Shown piece by piece: positions 19,248 to 29,141 of a stretch of DNA of 64,000 nt (positions are counted from its first letter, which is position 1; each line of letters opens with the position of its first letter). Position numbers and translations under genes: made by a program. The notes under the pieces are model-generated. The model was given only the letters and a program-made list of their open reading frames with translations, ran no database searches and was not told where the DNA came from. Origin of the DNA: Pseudomonas panipatensis (GTDB taxonomy: Bacteria > Pseudomonadota > Gammaproteobacteria > Pseudomonadales > Pseudomonadaceae); assembly GCF_900099785.1 (NCBI RefSeq), contig NZ_FNDS01000012.1, forward strand, positions 62,001 to 126,000. Direction: 5' to 3'.

Positions 19248-20381
19248 TTACGCCACCTCCATCAGCTTGGCGTAGGCCTTCAGGTGGTGGTGGTCGTCGC
19301 CCAGTTGGTGGCTGAGCATCACCAGGCGCTTGGCGTGGTGCGCCAGCAGGTACTCCCAGGTCATGCCGATGCCGCCGTGCAGTTGGATCGCCTGTTCGGC
19401 GATGTAGCGCCCGGCGCGGGTGACGATGAACTTGGCCGCCGCCAGGGTGCGGCTGCGTTCGGCGCTGTCCGGCTGGTCGGCCACGCAGGCGGCGAGGATG
19501 GCCATGCTGGTGGCCTGTTCCAGCTCGCTGCGCATGTCCACCATGCGGTGCTGGAGGACCTGGAACTTGCCGATCGGCACGCCGAATTGCTTGCGCGTCT
19601 TCAGGTAGTCCAGGGTCAGGTCGCAGGCTTCCTGCATGCTGCCCAAGGCTTCCGCGCATTGCGCGGCGATGGCCCGGCCCTGCTGGTAGCGCAGCGCTGC
19701 CAGGGCCTCTCCGGGCTCGCCCAGGGCTTCGCCGACGGCACCGTCGAGGAACAGTTCACAGGCCTTCTGGCCATCGATGGTCGGGTAGTCGCGGCGGCTG
19801 ACGCCGGGCTGCGACGGATCGACCAGGAACAGGCCGATGCCCGCCTCGTCGCGCGCGCCGCCGCTCACCCGCGCCGACACCAGGATCGCCGTGGCGCTGT
19901 GCCCGCCGATCACCACCGCCTTGCGTCCGCTGAGCGTCCAGGTGTCGCCGGTCGCTTCGGCGCGGGTCTGTACGTCGTGCAGTTGGTAGTGGCTCTGCGG
20001 CTCTTCCAGGGCCACGGCGAGCTGCGCCTCGGCGCTGGCGATGCGCGGCAGCCAGTGCGCCTGCTGTGCCGGACTGCCGAGCTGGGCGAGCAGCCCGCCG
20101 GCGTGGATCACCGATTGCAGGTAGGGTTCCAGGCACAGGCCGCGGCCCAGTTCGGTGAGGATCAGCAGGCTTTCCACACCGCCGCCGCCGAAGCCGCCGT
20201 GGGCTTCGCCGAAGGGCACGGCGGTCAGTCCGAGTTCGCCGAGCTGGCGCCAGAATTCGGCGCTGTAGCCCAGCTCGCTGGCGGCGAAGCGCTGCCGCTG
20301 TTCGAAGCCATAGGCGTCACGCACCAGGCGCGCCGCGGTGTCCTGCAGCATCTGCTGCTCTTCGCTGAGTTTGAAGTCCAT
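19248..20381 (-). CDS. Acyl-CoA dehydrogenase, small subunit type (PimD-like)
   Basis: 377 residues. Three-domain ACAD fold: MDFKLSEEQQMLQDTAARLV, LGELGLTAVPFGEAHGG, and the C-terminal LKTRKQFGVPIGKFQVLQHRMVDM and LHGGIGMTWEYLLAHH. It is shorter and more divergent in the middle domain than its neighbour, the pattern of small subunits of two-gene ACADs such as pimeloyl-CoA dehydrogenase. Downstream of the large subunit gene with a 13-base gap; together they probably form one heteromeric flavoenzyme. Substrate unknown. Confidence 0.85.
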   Translation of the reverse strand: MDFKLSEEQQMLQDTAARLVRDAYGFEQRQRFAASELGYSAEFWRQLGELGLTAVPFGEAHGGFGGGGVESLLILTELGRGLCLEPYLQSVIHAGGLLAQLGSPAQQAHWLPRIASAEAQLAVALEEPQSHYQLHDVQTRAEATGDTWTLSGRKAVVIGGHSATAILVSARVSGGARDEAGIGLFLVDPSQPGVSRRDYPTIDGQKACELFLDGAVGEALGEPGEALAALRYQQGRAIAAQCAEALGSMQEACDLTLDYLKTRKQFGVPIGKFQVLQHRMVDMRSELEQATSMAILAACVADQPDSAERSRTLAAAKFIVTRAGRYIAEQAIQLHGGIGMTWEYLLAHHAKRLVMLSHQLGDDHHHLKAYAKLMEVA

Positions 20382-20394
20382 GGTCGGTCCGTCC

Positions 20395-21585
<1,191 letters not shown>

Positions 21586-21595
21586 GGTGGGCTCC

Positions 21596-23689
<2,094 letters not shown>

Positions 23690-24180
23690 GTCAGCCTCCG
23701 TCGTTGATTTTTGTTGTTTAACGGAACCTTGTTTCGCTGTGCAGAATATAAAGATCACTGAGGCTTGTCGAGCGTGCTGCGAGCGGATCATTCGGACGCG
23801 AGCCCTGCTGGCTGTCGCGAGGGGGGATCAGGCCGCCTGGGGCAGCGACCTGAGGTCAAGGGCGATGGCGGGCGAGTGCGCACGCTGGCTGGGCGTGACC
23901 CGTCTCGGCGGAGGCTTCGTCTAGCGCCCGTGCGTCGCCCAGGCCAGCGTCGGCTCCGCGCATGGCCGAGAGCGCCAGCGAGGCCCGCGGCTGCGCCCGG
24001 CGCGATCCTTAATCGCACCGCGGCAAGCGTCGCCTGATCCTCGGAAACCCGCAAAATAGACGTATCGGATACTTGCACCAGCGCTGTCGGCTGGAGAAGC
24101 TTGCCGCGCTCGCAAAGGGGCTGGCGGGTTCGACGCCACGGCCAACGGTCCGAACGCCCCTCACCTTTCAAGGAAAGACC
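23690..24180. other. Intergenic region, 491 bases
   Basis: I see no convincing gene. The first 60 bases hold the promoter side of the fadB-type operon and operator motif site 2. The rest is GC-rich with short open frames on both strands that have no start context or recognisable product. The last 20 bases give the ribosome site (AAGGAAAG) of the next gene. Confidence 0.4.
23728..23748. promoter_or_regulatory. Candidate IclR-type operator, site 2
   Basis: Plus-strand core TTTCGC-N3-GCAGAA, flanked by CTTG and TA, matches site 1 (18294-18314) at 18 of 21 positions in the opposite orientation. It lies upstream of the fadB-type operon. Two copies before two operons that surround one IclR gene suggest a local regulon. 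Confidence 0.6.
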
Positions 24181-24555
24181 ATGAACCGCCAACCTACGGC
24201 CGTCACCACCGGATGTGTGCAGGCCGCGCCAAAGATTTTCACCGTGCTGGTGTTCTACCCCCACGGGAATCAGGTCAGTTGCAAGACCAGCTACGTCGCA
24301 GCCAATGACGCGGCGCAGGCGGAGCAGGTCTGGTCAGCGCACTACTACCACCATGCTCCCGCCAGCGACGTGAACGGGCACAGCGTCTACATCGCCAGCG
24401 ATGCCTTCGCCGAGCCTTGTCTGGCGCCCGGCGCCTTGATGGAAATGATGACCGCTTGCCAGTTCAGGGCCTGGGAAGACCAGGTCCGGCGTGGCACTGA
24501 AACGTCGGCGGACGGGGTGCGGCGCCCGGCCTGGCGCAAGGTCCAGGCCCGCTAG
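24181..24555 (+). CDS. Hypothetical protein, 124 residues
   Basis: I do not recognise this protein. It starts at an ATG with a fair ribosome site, AAGGAAAG. No signal peptide is obvious. A compact core (FTVLVFYPHGNQVSCKTSYVAANDAAQAEQVW, here read as two strands and a helix) is followed by HYYHHAP, a histidine/tyrosine cluster, and a basic tail. Three cysteines are scattered through it. The pattern of strand-helix with a frequent Ala/Gln helix looks like a small cytosolic domain. Isolated between the fadB-type promoter and a convergent acetyltransferase gene. Confidence 0.6.
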   Translation: MNRQPTAVTTGCVQAAPKIFTVLVFYPHGNQVSCKTSYVAANDAAQAEQVWSAHYYHHAPASDVNGHSVYIASDAFAEPCLAPGALMEMMTACQFRAWEDQVRRGTETSADGVRRPAWRKVQAR

Positions 24556-24573
24556 GGCGCCGCGGCTTGGCGG

Positions 24574-25032
24574 CTAGGGTGCCGGGCGGCGCATGCCGAT
24601 GTGCGGGATATCGTCTTCCAGATAGACCTCGCCCACCGCGCTGAAGCCGTAGCGGCCGTAATAGCCTTGCAGGTGCGCTTGCGCCGACAGGTAGAGCGGA
24701 TGGTTCGGCCAGCGTTGCGCGGCCTGTTCCAGCGCGCGTTCGAGCATTTGATGGCCGAGGCCCTGGCCGCGCGCGGTGGCGGCGCTGATGACCCGGCCGA
24801 TCACCACGTCGCCGCCATGGCGACTGGGATCGAGCAGGCGCAGGTAGGCCAGCAGATGCTCGCCAGCGTGCCCCAGCAGATGGCAGGTATCGCCAATCAG
24901 GTCGAGGCCGTCGATGTCCTGGTAAGGGCATTGCTGCTCGACCACGAACACCTCGCAACGCAGGCGCAGGATGGCGTACAGCTCTTCTTTGCTCAGTTGG
25001 CTGTGGTGCTTGCAGGTCCAGGTCAATTGCAT
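24574..25032 (-). CDS. ElaA-type GNAT acetyltransferase
   Basis: 152 residues. ElaA subgroup of GNAT: YAILRLRCEVFVVEQQCPYQDIDGLD at the N-terminus, GRVISAATARGQGLGHQML as the acetyl-CoA binding motif A, and LYLSAQAHLQGYYGRYGF near the end. A good RBS (GGAGAGG) precedes the ATG at 25032, though the frame is open further upstream. Substrate unknown. In P. aeruginosa a homolog lies next to the senC gene; here it is 32 kb away from it. Confidence 0.88.
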   Translation of the reverse strand: MQLTWTCKHHSQLSKEELYAILRLRCEVFVVEQQCPYQDIDGLDLIGDTCHLLGHAGEHLLAYLRLLDPSRHGGDVVIGRVISAATARGQGLGHQMLERALEQAAQRWPNHPLYLSAQAHLQGYYGRYGFSAVGEVYLEDDIPHIGMRRPAP

Positions 25033-25081
25033 GGCGCGCCTCTCCTGAGGGCAGCGAACGGGATCGCCTATCTTCGCAGAG

Positions 25082-26008
25082 TCAGGGTCCTTGCACAGCC
25101 GACGCGGGACGCGCCGCCAGCATGCCGCCGAGGTGCCGGCGCAGCGCCTCGATGGCCACCTTGACCTTGGCTGGCTGGGCATCGCGGCGCGGGGTGACCG
25201 CGTAGATGCCGATGCTCGGCAACGACCAGCCCGGCAGCAAGCGTTGCAACCTGCCCTCCTCCAGCGCGTCGCGCACCTCCGGCTCCGGCTGCACCGAGAC
25301 ACCCAGGCCGTCGAGGGTGAACTGGCGCAGGGCGATCATGCTGTTGGCGGCCACCCGGGGTTCCGGGCGTAGCTTGCAGGTCTGCCCGGCCGGGCCGTCG
25401 AACTGCAATTGGATGCCATGGCTGTAAGTGTTCAGCGACAGCCAGTCGAGTCCCAGCAATTGCTCCGGATGCTCCACCGGGCCGTAGCGGCGCAGGTAGG
25501 ACGGCGCGGCGCAGACCAGGTTGTTCCACTCCGCCAGATGGCGCGCCACCAGGCTGGAGTCGGCCAGGTTGCCGACCCGGATGGCCAGGTCGATACGTTG
25601 TTCGATGAGGTCGATCTGTTCGTCGTGGAAGAACAGTTGCAAGCGCAGTTGCCGGTGATTTTCCAGCAGCGGCCGCAACGCTTCGGTGATCAGCTTGCCG
25701 GAGAAACCCACCGGTGCCGCCAGGCGCAGTTCGCCGACCGGTGCTTCGCGCCATTCGCCGAGGCGTTGCTCGGCCTCTTCGGCGATCGCCAGCATTTGCG
25801 CGCAACTGCGGTAGAACACCTCGCCGGCTTCGGTCAGGGTCAGCTTGCGGGTCGTGCGGTGCAACAAGGTGACCTGGGCCTGGGTTTCCAGCTTGCGGAT
25901 CTGCTGGCTCACCGCCGACGGCGTCATGCCAAGGGCCTCGGCAGCGGATGCCATGGAGCCGCGGGCAACCACGGTGGCGAAGATGGCCATGCCTCTGAGA
26001 TTGTCCAT
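25082..26008 (-). CDS. LysR-family regulator
   Basis: 308 residues. HTH: MDNLRGMAIFATVVARGSMASAAEALGMTPSAVSQ is the typical start of CrgA/AaeR-like LysR proteins. The effector domain continues normally to the C-terminus. The ATG at 26008 is preferred over one ten codons upstream because it fits the family start. Divergent from a DUF2218 gene with a 94-base gap, an arrangement conserved in Pseudomonas, so it probably controls that gene. Confidence 0.87.
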   Translation of the reverse strand: MDNLRGMAIFATVVARGSMASAAEALGMTPSAVSQQIRKLETQAQVTLLHRTTRKLTLTEAGEVFYRSCAQMLAIAEEAEQRLGEWREAPVGELRLAAPVGFSGKLITEALRPLLENHRQLRLQLFFHDEQIDLIEQRIDLAIRVGNLADSSLVARHLAEWNNLVCAAPSYLRRYGPVEHPEQLLGLDWLSLNTYSHGIQLQFDGPAGQTCKLRPEPRVAANSMIALRQFTLDGLGVSVQPEPEVRDALEEGRLQRLLPGWSLPSIGIYAVTPRRDAQPAKVKVAIEALRRHLGGMLAARPASAVQGP

Positions 26009-26102
26009 TGTGAAGTTCCGCTTAAGAGTGAAAGGCAAAATAGCCGGTTTTTCCCGCGCTTTCTTCTTTCTAGGATGCGCTGCCTGTCAAAGGAGAAAAA
26101 CC

Positions 26103-26384
26103 ATGCTGACATCCCACGCCGATGTGACGACTCCCGATGGCGCCCGCTACCTCAAGCGCCTGTGCAACCATTTCGCCCACAAGCTGCCGGTCGAGTTGAA
26201 CGAAGACCGGGGCGTGCTGCGTTTCGACTTCGGTACCTGCCGCTTGCTCGCCGATGCGCAGGCGTTGCACCTGGAAGCCGAGGCGGCGGATAGCGAGGCG
26301 CTGGCGCGCCTGCAACAGGTGGTGGTCAGCCACCTCGATCGCTTCGCTTGGAAGGAAGGGCAACTGCCGGTGGCGTGGCGCTGA
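26103..26384 (+). CDS. DUF2218 protein
   Basis: 93 residues. The family pattern is visible: PDGARYLKRLCNHFAHKLPV at the N-terminus, RGVLRFDFGTCRLLAD in the middle, and VVSHLDRFAWKE at the end. Related proteins are small cytosolic proteins found beside siderophore or LysR genes; function is unknown. Ribosome site AAAGGAG. Probably regulated by the divergent LysR gene. Confidence 0.85.
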   Translation: MLTSHADVTTPDGARYLKRLCNHFAHKLPVELNEDRGVLRFDFGTCRLLADAQALHLEAEAADSEALARLQQVVVSHLDRFAWKEGQLPVAWR

Positions 26385-26532
26385 GCGCAGCACCCTACCC
26401 CCTTTCGCCATCACCCCTCGCAGGGCTGGCCCGTTGCGTCGCTCGCGCGACAACTGACCGCCCTCCGCCACTGACCCGCGCCAGGCACCGACTGGCGCTG
26501 GCGCCCGCACCCGCGGCACTGCGCCGGGCCGG

Positions 26533-26952
26533 CTAGCGCTGGGCTTCCTGGCGCCGCCTGGCCCCCTCCCGCTGCCGCTCGCGTTCCTCTTGCTGCTGGC
26601 GTTGCGTTTCCGCCCATTGGCGCTGGCGTTCTTCCACCTGCCGATGCTGTTCTTCCTGCCACAGGCGCTGCTTCTCGGCACTCAGGTGCTGCTGCTCCAG
26701 CCAGCGTTGCTGCTCTGCCTGCTGGTGTCGCTGTGCCTCCTCGTGTTGCTGCTCTTCACGGCGCCTGTGCTGTTCCAGGAACTGGCGTCGCTGGTCTTCC
26801 TGGCGAAGCCGTTGCTGCTCCTGCTGCAGGCGCTGTTGCTCCTGCCATCGCTGTTGTTGTTCGACGCCAGCGCCCGTCCAGGCTGGAACCGCCGTGGGTA
26901 ACAGGCACAAGCAAAGCGCGAGGTGGCGGACTTTAGTGGTCATGTTCATCAA
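26533..26952 (-). CDS. Glutamine-rich exported coiled-coil protein
   Basis: 139 residues. A signal peptide (to about PAWTGA, residues 1-28) is followed by about 105 residues built almost only of Q, R, E, H, W and a few A/L, with units such as EQQQRWQEQQRLQQEQQRL. It has nearly no K, G, P or aromatic other than W, so it should form a long charged helix or coiled coil in the periplasm or outside. No known domain. The repeats use CAG and CTG codons heavily, so slippage could vary length. Not part of an operon; the next gene upstream is the toxin-antitoxin pair. Confidence 0.72.
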   Translation of the reverse strand: MMNMTTKVRHLALCLCLLPTAVPAWTGAGVEQQQRWQEQQRLQQEQQRLRQEDQRRQFLEQHRRREEQQHEEAQRHQQAEQQRWLEQQHLSAEKQRLWQEEQHRQVEERQRQWAETQRQQQEERERQREGARRRQEAQR

Positions 26953-27215
26953 GGCATTTAATCAAGGATGGCGAGGCTGGCCGGCCAGGGTGCCGGGATT
27001 GAAAACACCGGGGACAGTCAGCGGGCAGCGCTGTCGGCAGGAAAGAGCGCTCGGTGGCACTGAAAAACTGAACTGGATGATTCGGTCATAAGCAGCTCGA
27101 TGATGCCAATCATGAACTTGGCATGACCGAAACAGAGGCTTCGGACAAATCTGTCGATTCATGGTTATTCAGATAAATCAATACTTTGAAACATCTTGTA
27201 ACCATGCGGCCACTT
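26953..27215. other. Lower-GC intergenic stretch with nested inverted repeat
   Basis: 263 bases without a gene. It holds the promoter side of the Q-rich gene and, at 27081-27131, an outer repeat (TTCGGTCAT, ATGACCGAA) that merges with an inner one (ATGCCAA, TTGGCAT), giving a 14-bp stem with a 13-base bulge on one side. Confidence 0.5.
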
Positions 27216-27497
27216 TCAGGCCGGGTTATCCACAGAATCGATGCGCAAAATTTGTACATCTCGCCCTTTGACCCGGTAGGCGGCCTGGTACGGCCAGCGC
27301 TCGATGAGCCATTCGCGCACGCCGGGTACCTCGCTGGGCCGGCCCGCGCTGCTCTGGGTCGAGTCCAGCAGCGCCTGCACCTGGCCGACGATGTCCTGGA
27401 TGGCTTTGAGCGCTTTCTCCGGGCCGATCAACACCACGTAGTGGTCGTACAGCCCGTCCAGGTCGGCGGCTGCCTTGTGCGTCCATAGCAGGCTCAT
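27216..27497 (-). CDS. RelE/ParE-type toxin
   Basis: 93 residues. ParE-fold toxin: WTHKAAADLDGLYDHY at the N-terminus, AIQDIVGQVQALLD, and the C-terminal PYQAAYRVKGRDVQILRI, where the conserved final strand and arginines sit. The ATG overlaps the antitoxin stop (ATGA). Downstream of an RHH antitoxin in the normal antitoxin-toxin order. ParE toxins act on gyrase; RelE-type ones cleave mRNA, and sequence alone does not decide. Confidence 0.85.
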   Translation of the reverse strand: MSLLWTHKAAADLDGLYDHYVVLIGPEKALKAIQDIVGQVQALLDSTQSSAGRPSEVPGVREWLIERWPYQAAYRVKGRDVQILRIDSVDNPA

Positions 27498-27721
27498 GCC
27501 AGCCCCCACTTGGCTTCGATTTCCGCGTGTTCCAGCAGATGCCCGGCATTGGCGTCGGCCAGCCCTTCGTCGATGGCCGCGACGTGCCAGCTCTGCCGTT
27601 CGAGGTACTGCGCCAGGGCCTGGCGCAGGTGATACGGGCGGTCTCGATGGGTGGCGCGGGCCAGTTGGTCCAGCGCCACGACCAGGCTGTCATCGGCGCG
27701 GAAGGAGATTACGGTGGTCAA
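27494..27721 (-). CDS. Ribbon-helix-helix (CopG/ParD-like) antitoxin
   Basis: 75 residues from a TTG start at 27721 preceded by GGAGCTG; a longer in-frame ATG start at 27823 would add 34 unrelated residues upstream of the normal RHH beginning. The RHH strand (TTVISFRADDSLVVALDQLA) opens the protein and the C-terminal tail (VAAIDEGLADANAGHLLEHAEIEAKW) is the usual toxin-binding part. Probably autoregulates the operon. Confidence 0.82.
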   Translation of the reverse strand: MTTVISFRADDSLVVALDQLARATHRDRPYHLRQALAQYLERQSWHVAAIDEGLADANAGHLLEHAEIEAKWGLA

Positions 27722-27863
27722 TTTCTGAGCAGCTCCGTTTACGCTGTATACAGAGTTTACAAAGATAACATGGGTATACAAATCAATCACTTGGAAGTTG
27801 TCTGAGGGTTTAGGAGGCGTCACTGAGCGTCGCCGTGGATTGCGCCGGGTGCGCTGCCGATGA

Positions 27864-27883
27864 GGCGCATCGGTTGATGCGCC
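27864..27883. promoter_or_regulatory. Perfect hairpin upstream of PhyH gene
   Basis: GGCGCATC-GGTT-GATGCGCC is a perfect 8-bp stem with a 4-base loop, 53 bases before the PhyH start. It lies between the divergent antitoxin and PhyH genes and may be an operator or a leader structure. Confidence 0.4.
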
Positions 27884-27935
27884 GGCACGTGCCGCGCATG
27901 CTGGGTGGCAATCAGGTCTGCACGAGGAGCCGAGG

Positions 27936-28685
27936 ATGGACGGCGAGCTGTCGATGCGCCTGCGCGCACTGCACGAGCAGGGCTATGTGCTTATCCCCGG
28001 GGTGCTGGATGCCGCGCAGGTTGGCGAGGTACGCGGGCTGATCGACGCCTTGCGGCCGCTGCATTGGGACTACGAGGGCCTGGTCGATCACTACAAGTGT
28101 GTGTTCAACCGTTCGCCTCGCTGGCTGCCCTACCTCGATCCGCCAGGTCTGATCGAGCTGGCCGAACTGGCCCTGGGCACCGATTGCCAAGTGATCGGCC
28201 AGACCGCCTGGCGCTGCCACCCCGGCTTCATCGGCGCGGAAATGCACCTGGACTACCTGCCCATGGCCCTGCCGGAATCGCTGCTGCGCGATAGCGGATT
28301 CCAACTGCCAATGTTCATCTGCACGGCGCAGATCTATCTCGATGACATCGACGAACAGCTCTGCCCGACCTGGGTCATTCCCGGCAGCCACCGGGCCGGC
28401 CGTGCGCCGGCCACGACGGAGCATGAGTGGCAGGGGAATGCCGCGCTGCCGATACTCTGCCGCGCCGGCGATGCCTTGCTGTTCCGCAGCGAGCTATGGC
28501 ATGCGGGGAGCCGCAACCTGAGCCAGCGCACGCGCTATCTGCTGCAGGTGCACTACGGCCGGCGCATGGTGGCGCAGAAGTTCTCGCCCTATCTGGCCTG
28601 GCGTTTCGACCCGCGGGTGCTGGCTGCCTGCACACCACGTCAGCGGCGCCTGCTGGGCGATCATGAGGCCGCGGAATACGACTGA
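27936..28685 (+). CDS. Phytanoyl-CoA dioxygenase (PhyH) family protein
   Basis: 249 residues. Fe(II)/2-oxoglutarate oxygenase: the metal triad is H104 and D106 (EMHLDY) and H189 (LWHAGSRN), the PGSHRAGR loop is present, and R198/R200 are candidates for the 2-oxoglutarate salt bridge. RBS GAGGAGCCGAGG. Hydroxylates an unknown substrate. The stop is followed ten bases later by a GFA protein gene, so these two are probably coexpressed. Confidence 0.85.
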   Translation: MDGELSMRLRALHEQGYVLIPGVLDAAQVGEVRGLIDALRPLHWDYEGLVDHYKCVFNRSPRWLPYLDPPGLIELAELALGTDCQVIGQTAWRCHPGFIGAEMHLDYLPMALPESLLRDSGFQLPMFICTAQIYLDDIDEQLCPTWVIPGSHRAGRAPATTEHEWQGNAALPILCRAGDALLFRSELWHAGSRNLSQRTRYLLQVHYGRRMVAQKFSPYLAWRFDPRVLAACTPRQRRLLGDHEAAEYD

Positions 28686-28695
28686 GGAGGTTGGT

Positions 28696-29097
28696 ATGGA
28701 GGCAATACACCAGGGCGGCTGCCTGTGCGGCGCGCTGCGTTATCGGATCGACGCGGCGCTGGACGATGTCGCGCACTGCCATTGCTCGCTCTGCCGACGC
28801 AGCAGCGGAGGTATCGTGGTGACCTGGGCGACGCTGCCCCGCACCGCGTTCCAATGGCTGGCCGGGCGCCCAGCCAGCTACGAGTCGACGCCTGGCAACT
28901 GGCGGCGGTTCTGCGGCCACTGCGGCACCCAACTGGTATTCGAGAGTGAGCAGAGTCCCGATAGCCTGGACGTGACCATCGCCAGCCTCGATCACCCCGA
29001 ACGAGTGCCGGCGCAGCGGCATATCTGGGTGAAAAGTCGCCTGCCCTGGCTGCACCTCGACGAGCAGCTACCGGAGGAGCAGGAGGAGCAGTTGTAG
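28696..29097 (+). CDS. GFA-domain (glutathione-dependent formaldehyde-activating-like) protein
   Basis: 133 residues. Zinc ligands of the CENP-V/GFA fold are clear: GGCLCGALRY, then HCHCSLCRR, and RFCGHCGTQL, which bind two zincs by cysteines. The ATG at 28696 has the strong site GAGGAGG. The C-terminal tail is acidic (LPEEQEEQL). True glutathione-formaldehyde activity has been shown for only a few members, so the role is open. Coexpressed with the PhyH gene by spacing. Confidence 0.87.
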   Translation: MEAIHQGGCLCGALRYRIDAALDDVAHCHCSLCRRSSGGIVVTWATLPRTAFQWLAGRPASYESTPGNWRRFCGHCGTQLVFESEQSPDSLDVTIASLDHPERVPAQRHIWVKSRLPWLHLDEQLPEEQEEQL

Positions 29098-29141
29098 CTC
29101 TCCAGAAGCGCCTTGCGCTTGCGCGGGCGGCGCATGCCGAC

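Noticed and set aside
23788-24264. 158-residue minus-strand frame and the overlapping 90-residue plus-strand frame
   Set aside because: Arg/Pro/Ser-rich shadow composition and no start context.
26590-26901. Leucine-rich plus-strand frame that looks like a membrane protein
   Set aside because: It is the antisense of glutamine codons (CAG read as CTG) of the Q-rich protein.
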